Source of the DNA: Acidimicrobiales bacterium
Lineage (GTDB): Bacteria; Actinomycetota; Acidimicrobiia; Acidimicrobiales; Ilumatobacteraceae
Assembly: GCA_030832455.1 (NCBI GenBank)
Contig: JAURJB010000003.1
Coordinates: forward strand, 1-62,040
Reading direction: 5' to 3'
DNA length: 62,040 nt
Shown piece after piece: positions 1 through 10,187 of the stretch. How positions within the stretch are numbered: the first letter of the stretch is position 1; every line of letters starts with the position of its first letter. The position numbers and the translations under genes are program-made. The notes below the pieces were generated by a model, which made no database searches, was not told where the DNA came from, and was given only the letters and a program-made list of their open reading frames with translations.

Positions 1-1190
1 ATGACATCGCACTTTTCGTAGGCGGCAGCGAAATCGTTAGCAATGAGGCGACGAACCTTCAACGCCTTGCCGTAATACGCATCAAAGTATCCAGCTGACA
101 GCGCGTAAGTTCCGAGCATGATGCGACGCTTTACTTCTGCACCAAAACCTGCAGCGCGTGTTGCGCCATACATCGAATGCAAGTCGGTGGTTTCGACACG
201 CATTCCGTAACGCACGCCGTCGTAACGCGCCAGGTTGCTGCTGGCTTCCGCAGGAGCAACCAGGTAGTACGCGGTTAAGCAATACGACAACGATGGCAAC
301 GCGATATCGACAATGGTTGCGCCTGCTGCCTGCAGTGCTACATACGCGGCATCCATTCGGGCAAGAACCTCGGGCTCACATCCGTCGGGCATGTCGGCAA
401 GACGACCAATGCGCATACCTTTCACGCCTTGACCAAGCACGCTGGTAAGCGAAGGCGTTGGCTGCGGCAATGAAGTGGAATCGAGCGGGTCGTGGCCACC
501 AATGACTTCCATCATCAATGCAGCATCAGCGACCGTGTGCGTGAATGGACCAACTTGGTCAAGGCTGCTCGCAAACGCAACGATTCCTTGACGGCTGACA
601 AGTCCATACGTTGGCTTCACACCAACAAGACCACACAACGATGCTGGCTGGCGAATACTTCCACCAGTATCTGAACCCAAACTTGCTGCCGCAAAGCCAG
701 CAGCAACTGCTGCAGCGCTTCCGCCACTCGAGCCACCTGGCACGCGCGATGTGTCGAGTGGATTCTTTGTTGGACCAAACGCCGAGTTTTCGGTGCTTGA
801 ACCCATTGCAAATTCGTCAAGATTGGTTTTGCCGACCATGACTGCACCGGCTTGTTGCAACCGTGTGACCACCGTTGCGTCGTATGGCGGTTTCCAACCC
901 TCAAGAATCTTTGACGAACACGTGGTTTCAATACCACGCGTGCACATGTTGTCTTTCAGCGCAATCGGTACGCCTGCAAGCGGGCCTAGCTTTTTGCCGG
1001 CTTTGATATCGGCATCAACTTGTTGAGCAGTAGCGCGTGCTTGTTCGGTGGTTACCAAGTTGAACGCGTGAATGTCATGTTCACGTTCGTTGATGCGCGC
1101 AAGATGTTGATCTAATACTTCCACTGCAGTAGTGGTACCCGAAGCGATATCACGAGCGATATCGACAACTGTTGCGAAATGTTGTGTCAT
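1..1190 (-). CDS. gatA: Aspartyl/glutamyl-tRNA(Asn/Gln) amidotransferase subunit A (3' end truncated by window edge)
   Basis: Own translation from the ATG at 1190: [15 protein letters not shown]...[18 protein letters not shown]...[45 protein letters not shown], the amidase signature. Overlaps the gatC stop (TAATG). Absent from the ORF track because it has no stop in the window. Confidence 0.95.
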   Translation of the reverse strand, partial: MTQHFATVVDIARDIASGTTTAVEVLDQHLARINEREHDIHAFNLVTTEQARATAQQVDADIKAGKKLGPLAGVPIALKDNMCTRGIETTCSSKILEGWKPPYDATVVTRLQQAGAVMVGKTNLDEFAMGSSTENSAFGPTKNPLDTSRVPGGSSGGSAAAVAAGFAAASLGSDTGGSIRQPASLCGLVGVKPTYGLVSRQGIVAFASSLDQVGPFTHTVADAALMMEVIGGHDPLDSTSLPQPTPSLTSVLGQGVKGMRIGRLADMPDGCEPEVLARMDAAYVALQAAGATIVDIALPSLSYCLTAYYLVAPAEASSNLARYDGVRYGMRVETTDLHSMYGATRAAGFGAEVKRRIMLGTYALSAGYFDAYYGKALKVRRLIANDFAAAYEKCDV

Positions 1191-1519
1191 TACTGCTCAC
1201 CCAGCCCAGATGAAGGCGGCACTCTGAATCGACCATCTTCTGCTGCAGGTGCAGCGGCCAACACTTCATCGCGGTCAAGACCCGCAACGACCACATCTTC
1301 ACGAAACACATTCTTCAATGGAAACGGCTGAGCAAGCGGAGCCACATTGGAAAGATCGAGCTTGTCGATGTCGGCAAAGTGATCCAGCATCCCCGAAAGT
1401 TGACTGGTCATCAGCTCAAGTTCGGCTTCGCTCAGCTGCAAACTTGCCAACTTGGCAACCTTGGCAACCACTTCAGAAGTGATTCGTGCTGGGTTTGAAC
1501 CTGTCGGCTGGGTGCTCAC
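1190..1519 (-). CDS. gatC: Aspartyl/glutamyl-tRNA amidotransferase subunit C
   Basis: 109 aa, [45 protein letters not shown]; directly upstream of gatA. Confidence 0.93.
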   Translation of the reverse strand: MSTQPTGSNPARITSEVVAKVAKLASLQLSEAELELMTSQLSGMLDHFADIDKLDLSNVAPLAQPFPLKNVFREDVVVAGLDRDEVLAAAPAAEDGRFRVPPSSGLGEQ

Positions 1520-1537
1520 AACCCTTAATGCTATTGG

Positions 1538-2344
1538 TTAAGCGGGCAATTCTGATTGGGTTCGTTGCAGTTTAAGCAGCACGCCAACTGATACGGCAAA
1601 GACTGCAATCGATACCCACTGATTCAGCCTCAAACCACCTGCAGAGTTCGCCGGATCGATTCGTAAGCCTTCGTTGAAAAAACGAAACAACGTGTATCCC
1701 GCTGTGTAATACAAAAACAGGTAACCCGGTCGACGAACCCTTTTGTCTATCAGGAGCAAAAATCCTGCAAGTGCAAGACACCACAATGACTCATACAAAA
1801 ATGTTGGATGAAACAATGTGCCAATTGGATATCCCGCTTCCTTCGTGTGAAAGTCGGAAACCTCTAATCCCCACGGCAAGGTCGTTGGTCGACCAAACAG
1901 TTCTTGATTGAACCAATTGCCCCAACGACCGATGCTTTGTGCAAGGGGAAGCGCTGGCGCAACACAAGTCAACAATTCAGTTGCCGAAATTCCGCGGCGC
2001 TTGCCCTCCCAAAGTCCAACAACAACGCCGACTGCGATGCCACCCCAAATTCCCAATCCACCCTTCCAAATTTGAATGATGCGTTCGGGATGATCACGAA
2101 ACAGTTGCCAATCAGTAATCACGTGATACAAACGAGCACCAATCACACCTGCAGGCACACCCCACAGCGCTATCGCACTCATATCGTCACGTGTTCCTGT
2201 GCCTCTTTTGTCTAAACGACGACCAGCAAGTGATACTGCTGCAATCACGCCAAGAGCAATCATGGCTCCATATGCATTCAGGCTTATTGGGCCAAGATCG
2301 AGTGCGCCGCTACTTGGGCTTGGAATCGATGCAAGCAACATCAC
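1538..2344 (-). CDS. lgt: Prolipoprotein diacylglyceryl transferase
   Basis: Motif SIGRWGNWFNQELFGRPTTLPWGLEV and multiple TM helices. Confidence 0.95.
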   Translation of the reverse strand: MMLLASIPSPSSGALDLGPISLNAYGAMIALGVIAAVSLAGRRLDKRGTGTRDDMSAIALWGVPAGVIGARLYHVITDWQLFRDHPERIIQIWKGGLGIWGGIAVGVVVGLWEGKRRGISATELLTCVAPALPLAQSIGRWGNWFNQELFGRPTTLPWGLEVSDFHTKEAGYPIGTLFHPTFLYESLWCLALAGFLLLIDKRVRRPGYLFLYYTAGYTLFRFFNEGLRIDPANSAGGLRLNQWVSIAVFAVSVGVLLKLQRTQSELPA

Positions 2345-3100
2345 CTATGCAGTCACTTTCTTTGCAAACTCAAGAGCCCGTGCATGAATTACATCTTTTT
2401 CATAGTCCTGTGTTGCAACATGAAAACTACGTTCAAGCATCACCTGCTCTGCCGTTCCTCCATATGTAATCATAAGAAACGCGCTTTCTTGTGGATTCAC
2501 TACGTGGTCATTCGTCGATGTGATGAGTAGTAATGGGATTGTGATTTCAGGATATTTTTTAGAAAGCGGTTTCAGCCCATCTGCAAATAGCGACACAGCA
2601 GCAGCAAGTGGAGTTGCGTCATACGAACTCTCTTTCACTGCCGGGTCTGCGATATCACTACCAATTGCTGGAAGTGATTTCTTTCCCATTTTTACGGCAA
2701 GTCGAGCGCCAAATAGTTTTTGGGATGAAGACTTTGTTGTCGGATTGATACACACAATTCCCGACAGATCGGCGTGGCGACTTGCCAACCACAACGTGAT
2801 TGCACCACCCATTGATAGACCAACAACTACAACTTTAGAACAACGTGTGCGCAACTGCGCCAACGCCTGCTCTGCATCACGCGTCCAATCAGCCCACCGA
2901 GTGTCCATCATTTCTTCAACAGTGGTTCCATGGCCCGCCAAGCGCGGTAGTTCTACATGAAAACCTGCGGCACCGAACACCTCGGCGACTTCGCGCATTG
3001 ATGAGGGATTGCCAGTAAAGCCATGGATCACCAAGGCCCCAACATCGCCCGATCCAACGTGTGACCAAGCCTCTGCACCTGGAATAACCGCGTGTGTCAT
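2345..3100 (-). CDS. Alpha/beta hydrolase (carboxylesterase/monoacylglycerol lipase-like)
   Basis: GLSMGG nucleophile elbow, LVIHGFTGNPSSMREVAE. Start at 3100 chosen because GGAGG (3108-3112) lies 7 nt upstream; the track ORF begins at 3166. Confidence 0.85.
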   Translation of the reverse strand: MTHAVIPGAEAWSHVGSGDVGALVIHGFTGNPSSMREVAEVFGAAGFHVELPRLAGHGTTVEEMMDTRWADWTRDAEQALAQLRTRCSKVVVVGLSMGGAITLWLASRHADLSGIVCINPTTKSSSQKLFGARLAVKMGKKSLPAIGSDIADPAVKESSYDATPLAAAVSLFADGLKPLSKKYPEITIPLLLITSTNDHVVNPQESAFLMITYGGTAEQVMLERSFHVATQDYEKDVIHARALEFAKKVTA

Positions 3101-3165
3101 AGACATTCCTCCTTCAAAGATGACCATAGTTGACGTGGTGGTTGAATGAAGTGGTGACTTCGTCA

Positions 3166-4032
3166 ATGCGCAAAGTTGAATACTCGGCTGTCACCGCTTT
3201 CGCTCCCGTAATTGCTCTATTCCCGGTGTGGCTTGGCGCTGTTGCGTTGCTGTGGATTCCATTCACTCTGCTCTTTGATGTGCCGTTCATTCTTTTCGCA
3301 GTCGCTGTTTTTCTGTTCGGCATAGTGCTGTTTTCTCGCCCCGTGCAACGAATTGTGTTTGTTCGGATGCTCGGTGCTCGCCAACCCACCGACTTAGAAC
3401 GCGCCAACCTCACACCAGCATGGAAGACCGTCGAGCAGCGCGGATCAATACGACCCAACAGGTTCGTGCTTGCAGTTGCCGATATTGATGACATCAATGC
3501 ATTTGCATGTGGTGGTCATATGTTGGTGGTTTCTTCATTTGCCATTGAACATCTCACAGAAGATGAACTCTCAGGAGTACTCGCACACGAACTCTGCCAT
3601 CATCTTGGTGGACACACCGTTGCGCTCACCATTTCGCAATGGATGAGTTTGCCGATCCTGGGTCTTGCTCAAATTGGAATGCACGTGCGCGACATCGGTG
3701 TCAGTATCGCCAAACGACTTGAAGACGAATACCCAACGTTCAAATTGATTGGGTGGCTAGTCAATGTTGTACTTACAGGCTTGTCTCGAATCTTGCTCAT
3801 TGGATTTTTGATGGCGCAATCACTTGGCGAAATTGTCGGACGCAGCGCAGAGTTTCAAGCCGACAAACGCGCACATGCCATGGGATTTGGTCCCGAACTT
3901 CGCTACGCCCTCACACGCGTGATTAACCACACCCCAGAGACCGTGCCGACAAAGTTTTTGTCGCGTGTGCTGTTGTCACATCCTCCGGCAATTGATCGCG
4001 TGGCTCGGCTTGACGCAATGCTCAACAGGTAG
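3166..4032 (+). CDS. M48-family zinc metalloprotease (HtpX/Ste24-like), membrane
   Basis: HELCHHLGG (HExxH) and downstream RSAEFQADKRA, N-terminal TM helices. Start uncertain (track ORF begins at 3130). Confidence 0.85.
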   Translation: MRKVEYSAVTAFAPVIALFPVWLGAVALLWIPFTLLFDVPFILFAVAVFLFGIVLFSRPVQRIVFVRMLGARQPTDLERANLTPAWKTVEQRGSIRPNRFVLAVADIDDINAFACGGHMLVVSSFAIEHLTEDELSGVLAHELCHHLGGHTVALTISQWMSLPILGLAQIGMHVRDIGVSIAKRLEDEYPTFKLIGWLVNVVLTGLSRILLIGFLMAQSLGEIVGRSAEFQADKRAHAMGFGPELRYALTRVINHTPETVPTKFLSRVLLSHPPAIDRVARLDAMLNR

Positions 4033-4043
4033 CGTGAGCATTT

Positions 4044-5087
4044 ATGTCGGCAACAAGTTCCCCCACCGCGTTTCTCCATGTTGCAACGGGGAAACCCGTT
4101 GAACACACACCGGTGTGGTTCATGCGCCAAGCAGGTCGCAGCCTTCCCGAATATCGCGCAGTACGTGGCGAAGGAAGCATCTTGGATGCAATCAAACAAC
4201 CCCGATTAGCCGCAGACATCACGCTGCAACCTGTTGCTCGATACGGCGTCGATGCCGCAGTGTTGTATAGCGACATTGTGGTTCCCGCTCATGCAGTTGG
4301 ATTTGGCATTGACGTTGCTCCTGGGACAGGCCCCGTTGCCGAACATCCATTTCGCACTGCATCCGACTTGCAACGCCTGCGACCTCTCGAACCGGAAACC
4401 GACACCCCGTACGTGCTTGAAACCGTCCGCATGCTTGCAGCCGAATTGCGTGTTCCATTACTTGCGTTTGCTGGAGCCCCATTTACCGTAGGCAGCTACC
4501 TCGTTGAAGGTAAACCGAGTCGCGACCACCTCATCACAAAACAGATGATGCGCGACGAGCCAGCGCTGTGGCATTCATTAATGCAACGCATTGCCGAACA
4601 CTCTGTTGCTTCAATTCAAAGCCAACTAGATGCTGGTGCCCGAGCATTTCAATTGTTTGATTCATGGGCCGGCACGCTCACTCGTGATGAATACCGCCTC
4701 ATGGTGCTCCCCCATTCAACTTTTGTGTTCAACCAACTCGCGCAGTCGCATCCACATGCACCAGGAATTCACTTTGGTCTCGGTTGCGATCATCTTCTTG
4801 AAATGATGAAGGAAGCCGGAGCAAACATCGTCGGACTCGACTGGCGAACATCAATCAGTGATGCACGCCGCCGTCTTGGCGCCGACACCATCGTGCAAGG
4901 AAACCTCAATCCCGAGCTCGTACTAGGCGATATCGCCACTGCACTTGCAGGAACCGATGCAGTGCTTGCTGATAACGGCGGACATCCTGGTCACATTTTC
5001 AATCTCGGACATGGTGTTCAGCCACTAACGAACCCCGACGTGCTCGCTGCAATTGTTGAACACGTACACAACAACACGAAACGGTAA
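4044..5087 (+). CDS. hemE: Uroporphyrinogen decarboxylase
   Basis: TPVWFMRQAGRSLPEYRAVR, GNLNPELVL, GHGVQPLTNPDVLAAIVEHVH. Confidence 0.96.
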   Translation: MSATSSPTAFLHVATGKPVEHTPVWFMRQAGRSLPEYRAVRGEGSILDAIKQPRLAADITLQPVARYGVDAAVLYSDIVVPAHAVGFGIDVAPGTGPVAEHPFRTASDLQRLRPLEPETDTPYVLETVRMLAAELRVPLLAFAGAPFTVGSYLVEGKPSRDHLITKQMMRDEPALWHSLMQRIAEHSVASIQSQLDAGARAFQLFDSWAGTLTRDEYRLMVLPHSTFVFNQLAQSHPHAPGIHFGLGCDHLLEMMKEAGANIVGLDWRTSISDARRRLGADTIVQGNLNPELVLGDIATALAGTDAVLADNGGHPGHIFNLGHGVQPLTNPDVLAAIVEHVHNNTKR

Positions 5088-5091
5088 CTAC

Positions 5092-6012
5092 ATGAACAAC
5101 ACAACCGCAGTGCTTTTGATGGCATACGGAACACCTCGCAGCACCGAAGAGATTCTTCCTTATTACACCGATATTCGTCGAGGCCGAGTGCCAACCGATG
5201 AACAACTCGCCGACCTCACCGCTCGATATGACGCAATCGGAGGAATCTCTCCGCTTGCAGCACGAACCGAAGCACAACGCGATGCCCTGCAACATGCACT
5301 CAATGAGCGCTCACCAGGAGAGTTTCATGTGCAACTCGGACTCAAGCATGCTCACCCAATGATTGAAGAAACAGTCAACGACATTGCGCAACAGGGCATC
5401 AAGAAAATCATTGCGATCGTGCTTGCGCCACACTTTTCTTCGTACTCAATTGGTCAATACGTTGGTCGGGCTACAGCAGCTGCCGAGCCACACAACATTG
5501 AGGTAATCGGCATCGAATCGTGGGCTACTGAACCTGCATTCGTCAACTTTCTTGCATCCGACATGGCCGCAAAGAAAGCTCAATTGCCAGCACGCACCCG
5601 TGTGTTGTTTACCGCCCACTCGTTGCCGCAGCGCATTATTGACGGTGGAGACCCATACCCGCATGAACTGCACGCCACCGCAACGGCAGTAGCGAACAGC
5701 ATTGGTTTACGCGAGGGTGAAGATTGGGCAATTGCATGGCAGTCAGCCGGACGAACTCCTGAGCCATGGATTGGGCCCGACATTCTTGATGTCATTGACG
5801 ACATTGCTGCAAAAAAGCAAGCAGATGCCGTTCTTGTTAGTGCGTGTGGGTTCGTTGCCGATCACCTTGAGGTGTTGTACGACTTAGACATTGAGGCACA
5901 ACATCGCGCGGATAGTCATGGTCTTGCATTTGCACGAACAGCGTGCGTCAATGACAATCCGCTCGTGATGGCTGCTCTTGCCGATCGAGTCATTGCTGCA
6001 TCGGCTACATGA
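5092..6012 (+). CDS. hemH: Ferrochelatase (coproporphyrin or protoporphyrin type not resolved)
   Basis: AVLLMAYGTPRSTEEILPYYTDIRRGR, VLFTAHSLPQRII, GFVADHLEVLYDLDIEAQ. Start moved from the track's 5053 to the ATG at 5092. Confidence 0.93.
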   Translation: MNNTTAVLLMAYGTPRSTEEILPYYTDIRRGRVPTDEQLADLTARYDAIGGISPLAARTEAQRDALQHALNERSPGEFHVQLGLKHAHPMIEETVNDIAQQGIKKIIAIVLAPHFSSYSIGQYVGRATAAAEPHNIEVIGIESWATEPAFVNFLASDMAAKKAQLPARTRVLFTAHSLPQRIIDGGDPYPHELHATATAVANSIGLREGEDWAIAWQSAGRTPEPWIGPDILDVIDDIAAKKQADAVLVSACGFVADHLEVLYDLDIEAQHRADSHGLAFARTACVNDNPLVMAALADRVIAASAT

Positions 6013-7394
6013 TCGACAAGCATGTCGTTGTTATTGGGGCCGGAATCACCGGACTCAGTGCGGCACTTCGTTTGTTGCGTGAACCACACCCACCGCGAGT
6101 CACCATCTTTGAGGCACACGACCGCATTGGCGGTGTAATTCATGCATCTCCATTTGCCGGCATTGCAGCACTTGATGAATCTGCCGATGCGTTTCTTACC
6201 CGCACCCCTGCAGCGATTGAGTTGGCCAAAGACGTTGGCCTAGAACATGTACTCACTTCACCGGCAACCGGTGAGGCATACATCTGGCAAGGAACGCTGC
6301 AACCCATTCCGCACGGAACCATGCTCGGTGTTCCCGGTTCTGTTCGATCTGCGTGGTCAACACCTATCTTGAGCACGTCGGGAAAATTTCGTGCATCACT
6401 TGAGCCTTTGCTTCCGCAACGCATCGGCAGAAACACCGACAACCTCGGCGCTGCAATTCGTGCTCGCTGTGGCAACCAAGTGCTTGAACGGATTGTCGAT
6501 CCCCTTGTTGGCAGCATCTATGCAACCGACACCGACGCGTTCAGTGTGAAAGGCATGCCCCAGATTGCCGATTTACTTGCACAACCACGAAGCTTGATGA
6601 GTTCAGTTCGCGATGCGCTCGCAAAGCGCACATCAACTGGACCAATCTTTGCCGCCCCTCTTACGGGCATGCATTCGTTTGCGACAGCAATTGCTGATCA
6701 CATCACACAACTCGGGGGTGTCATCGAACTCTCGTCACCTGTCCGCGCAATCGAACAACCAAAACGAGGTCAGTACTTTGTACAAACCGATGACGGCACC
6801 GTGTTGTGCGATGCGGTCATCATGGCATCGCCTGCCCGACATAGTGCCGAACTAGTTCGCACCCTCAGCACAGAAGCCACCACGTATTTGGCTGCGCGTG
6901 AACATGCTTCAGTTATCATGATTGCGCTCACTGTTCCACGAAATCAGTGGCCCCAGCATCTCACGGGAAGCGGATACCTCGTTCCCAAACCAAACCAAAC
7001 CGCAGTCACAGCGGTGTCGTTTGCTTCCAACAAATGGTCACATGTCCAGACACCAGACAATTCGATGGTGTTGCGTATTTCGCTTGGCCGAGACGGCTTG
7101 CCCATGCATCATCTTGATGATGATGCGTTGCTCAAACTTGCTCTTGCCGATGTGTATTGGCAAACGGGTGTCGACATCGTCCCAAGTAATGTCCGCATCA
7201 CTCGCTGGGTGGAGTCATTTCCTCAATATCGACCTGGCCATTTCGATGCAGTCGACCGACTTGAGCATGTCCTTGACGCAGCCGCACCGGGTGTGGTGTT
7301 TGCAGGTGCCAGCTATCGCGGGATCGGTATCCCCTCGTGCATTACCGATGCACACCGCTCGGCGGCACGCGTTCTTGCCAAGATTGACGCATGA
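6009..7394 (+). CDS. hemY: Protoporphyrinogen/coproporphyrinogen III oxidase (HemY/CgoX family)
   Basis: FAD motif VVVIGAGITGLSAALRLL; C-term GVVFAGASYRGIGIPSCITDAHRSA; ATGA overlap with hemH. Confidence 0.92.
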   Translation: MIDKHVVVIGAGITGLSAALRLLREPHPPRVTIFEAHDRIGGVIHASPFAGIAALDESADAFLTRTPAAIELAKDVGLEHVLTSPATGEAYIWQGTLQPIPHGTMLGVPGSVRSAWSTPILSTSGKFRASLEPLLPQRIGRNTDNLGAAIRARCGNQVLERIVDPLVGSIYATDTDAFSVKGMPQIADLLAQPRSLMSSVRDALAKRTSTGPIFAAPLTGMHSFATAIADHITQLGGVIELSSPVRAIEQPKRGQYFVQTDDGTVLCDAVIMASPARHSAELVRTLSTEATTYLAAREHASVIMIALTVPRNQWPQHLTGSGYLVPKPNQTAVTAVSFASNKWSHVQTPDNSMVLRISLGRDGLPMHHLDDDALLKLALADVYWQTGVDIVPSNVRITRWVESFPQYRPGHFDAVDRLEHVLDAAAPGVVFAGASYRGIGIPSCITDAHRSAARVLAKIDA

Positions 7395-8854
7395 TTCCTC
7401 GCAGTAATCGCGCGCGTTACTTCGCCTCGCTTGGCGCAGGCGCACTGGTGGCGTTCAGCCTGCCGCCGTGGGGTTGGTGGCCTCTTGCATTGATTGGTGT
7501 TGCAGTGTTTGCTCGGCTCACCATGAAGGTTGTCACGCGTTCGCGTACACAGTTTTGGCTTGGCACAGCGTTTGCCTTTGGGTGGTTTGCGCCGGGAATG
7601 TGTTGGATGTGGTTTCTCACACCACCCGGATATGTGATTGCGGTCATTTTGTTTGCGTCGTTTCATGGTGTTGCATCAGTGATTGGCTCTCGCAGCATGT
7701 ATCCGATCGTTGCCCTTCCTCTTGCACATGTACTCGCAGAAACCATCCGATTTTCATTTCCATTCGGTGGAGTTCCACTTGCATCGCTGGCAATTTCGCA
7801 ATCTGGCTCACCACTCGTCGGAGTCGTTCGCATCGGTGGACCACTGCTTCTCAGTTGGGTTGTTTTGCAATTAGGTTTTTCGCTTTCACAAATTGTCGTC
7901 GCACCAAAACGAATCCACCTTGCAACCGGTATCACACTCGTTGCGCTCGCAATCGGCGTTTCACACATCGTTCCGCGCGGTAGCGACACCAGCGAGACAC
8001 GCAATGTCGCCGCCGTACAAGGTGGTGGCCCACAAGGCACATTAGCGATCAACACAAATTCTCGAGATGTCGTTGATCGTCATCTTGCTGCCACTCGCCA
8101 AATCATGGCAACCGATCTCGACATGGTGATCTGGCCAGAAAACGTGATCGATGTCGATAATTTCTACGACAGCAAAGAACGCATTGAGGTCGCCGAACAA
8201 GCAGCAAGGCTCAATGCCCAATTCGTTGTGGGAATCACCGAGGATCTCAACAGGCAGTACTTCACTAACGCCCAAGTAGTCGTCAATGAAGATGGCACGT
8301 TGGGCGACCGTTACGACAAAGTTCGACGCGTGCCCTTTGGAGAGTTTGTTCCACTACGCGGCTTGCTCGAAACACTCGGCGCTCCTGTTGATCGCATCCC
8401 GCGTGATGCGCTTGCGGGGTCAGACGTCGCACAACTGCGCGTTGCCGACACAACTATTGGAGTCGCCATCTCATGGGAAGTGTTCTTCAGCGGTCGTGCA
8501 AACGAGGGAGTCGAAGCGGGTGGTTCGATGCTTGTCAATCCAACGAATGGCTCGAGCTACACAGGAACTATTTTGCAGTCGCAACAAGTTGCATCATCGC
8601 GTCTGCGTGCAATAGAAAATGGACGCTGGTTGGTGCAGATCTCGCCAACAGGATTTTCTGCATTCGTTTCACCTACTGGAAAGGTCTATGACCGCACCGG
8701 TGTCAGCGAACAACGTGTACTGATTCGTGAAATTCCGCTCCGCACTGGCCGAACCATATATTCCAATCTCGGTGACCTTCCCTTCATCATGGTGATGGTG
8801 GCAACGCTTGGTTCGCTGGTATTTCTTGGCCGGAAACACAACTCCCTCACGTAA
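7391..8854 (+). CDS. lnt: Apolipoprotein N-acyltransferase family protein (catalytic Cys position is Ser)
   Basis: N-terminal TM bundle plus nitrilase-like domain: MVIWPENVID, YDKVRRVPFGEFVP, VAISWEVFFSGRA. ATGA overlap with hemY. Confidence 0.85.
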   Translation: MIPRSNRARYFASLGAGALVAFSLPPWGWWPLALIGVAVFARLTMKVVTRSRTQFWLGTAFAFGWFAPGMCWMWFLTPPGYVIAVILFASFHGVASVIGSRSMYPIVALPLAHVLAETIRFSFPFGGVPLASLAISQSGSPLVGVVRIGGPLLLSWVVLQLGFSLSQIVVAPKRIHLATGITLVALAIGVSHIVPRGSDTSETRNVAAVQGGGPQGTLAINTNSRDVVDRHLAATRQIMATDLDMVIWPENVIDVDNFYDSKERIEVAEQAARLNAQFVVGITEDLNRQYFTNAQVVVNEDGTLGDRYDKVRRVPFGEFVPLRGLLETLGAPVDRIPRDALAGSDVAQLRVADTTIGVAISWEVFFSGRANEGVEAGGSMLVNPTNGSSYTGTILQSQQVASSRLRAIENGRWLVQISPTGFSAFVSPTGKVYDRTGVSEQRVLIREIPLRTGRTIYSNLGDLPFIMVMVATLGSLVFLGRKHNSLT

Positions 8855-8891
8855 GCCGTCGAAAGTTACTCGCAGGTAGGCTGAAATCCTT

Positions 8892-10184
8892 ATGCCATTG
8901 CCGTTTGACCCCAACGGCCCATTGCGGATTGCCTATCTCACCTACCGCGGCAAGCCCCATGTTGGCGGGCAAGGCGTATACACACGACATCTCACCAAGG
9001 CGCTCGTTGATCTTGGTCATCATGTTGAAGTATTCGGTGGCCAACCGTACCCCGTTCTTGATCCTCGCATCCCGCTGCACAAACTTCCAAGCCTCGACAT
9101 TTTTAATGATCAATACCCCGGTCGCTTCCCCGCATATTGGGAGATCAAGGATTGGCCAAGTTTTGTCGAGACGGCTCAATTCCTAAAAGGAACATTTGGT
9201 GAGCCGCGCGCGTTCAGCATTCGTGCTTACAACGAACTGAGCAAACGCGTGAATGATTTTGATTTGGTTCATGACAACCAGTGTCTTGGATATGGAATTC
9301 TCAAGATTGAAAAACTGATTCCCACTATCGTGACGCTGCATCATCCGATCACCAAAGATCGCAAACTTGAAATGGAACACACCAAGACGTGGTTTAAGCG
9401 TCAGGCGATTCGCCGATGGTATTCATTTGTCAACATGCAAGGAAAAGTTGCAAGCAAAATGCCGCGTGTTGTGGTGGTCAGCGAAAACTCCATCGCCGAT
9501 ATTCATACCGACATGAAGGTGTCACTTGATCGCATGAAGCTTGTTCCTGTTGGCGTCGATCCCGACTTGTTCACACCGATTCCTCATATTTCCCGTAAAC
9601 CTGGTCACCTCATCACCACTGCTTCTGCAGATGTTGCGTTAAAAGGTTTGTCGTATTTGCTTGAAGCACTCGCCAAGATCCGCACGGAGCGCGACGTTCA
9701 CCTCACCATTATCGGTCGCCCGCGAGAAGGCGCCAATGCAGACCTGATCCGCAAACTTGGTCTGACCGACTGCATAACTCATGTTTCTGGAGTGAGCGAT
9801 GAACGCATTGTTGAGCTGTATGCCGAAAGTGAACTTGCTGTAGTACCAAGCCTGTACGAAGGATTCAGCCTTCCTGCGATTGAAGCAATGTCAACAGGAA
9901 TTTGCCTCGTGGCAACAACTGGCGGCGCACTCCCTGAGGTAACGGGAGCAGATAACGACACCGTGCTGTCGTGCCCTGCTGGGGATGCAGATGCGTTAGC
10001 CGCAAGCATCCGTCGTGGTTTAGACAATGCCGAATTACGCAACCGCATTGGACTCGCAGGACGAACTCGTGTTGTCGAACGTTGGAGCTGGAAGCACTGC
10101 GCACAACTCACCGTTGATCAATATCGTGAAGTTCTATCTATGCCACACAACGCCGAAAAACTACGCAAGAGAGACGCAAAATAA
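8892..10184 (+). CDS. Glycosyltransferase family 4 (GT-B fold)
   Basis: YRGKPHVGGQGVYTRHLTKALVDLGHHVEVF and E-x7-E region PSLYEGFSLPAIEAMSTG. Confidence 0.92.
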   Translation: MPLPFDPNGPLRIAYLTYRGKPHVGGQGVYTRHLTKALVDLGHHVEVFGGQPYPVLDPRIPLHKLPSLDIFNDQYPGRFPAYWEIKDWPSFVETAQFLKGTFGEPRAFSIRAYNELSKRVNDFDLVHDNQCLGYGILKIEKLIPTIVTLHHPITKDRKLEMEHTKTWFKRQAIRRWYSFVNMQGKVASKMPRVVVVSENSIADIHTDMKVSLDRMKLVPVGVDPDLFTPIPHISRKPGHLITTASADVALKGLSYLLEALAKIRTERDVHLTIIGRPREGANADLIRKLGLTDCITHVSGVSDERIVELYAESELAVVPSLYEGFSLPAIEAMSTGICLVATTGGALPEVTGADNDTVLSCPAGDADALAASIRRGLDNAELRNRIGLAGRTRVVERWSWKHCAQLTVDQYREVLSMPHNAEKLRKRDAK

Positions 10185-10187
10185 TCA

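Noticed and set aside
617-937. 106-aa minus-strand ORF in the first kilobase and the overlapping + strand ORFs (158-448, 492-674, 611-841, 751-1026)
   Set aside because: These are shadow ORFs over gatA, which is read on the minus strand from 1190 and missed by the ORF track because it is truncated.
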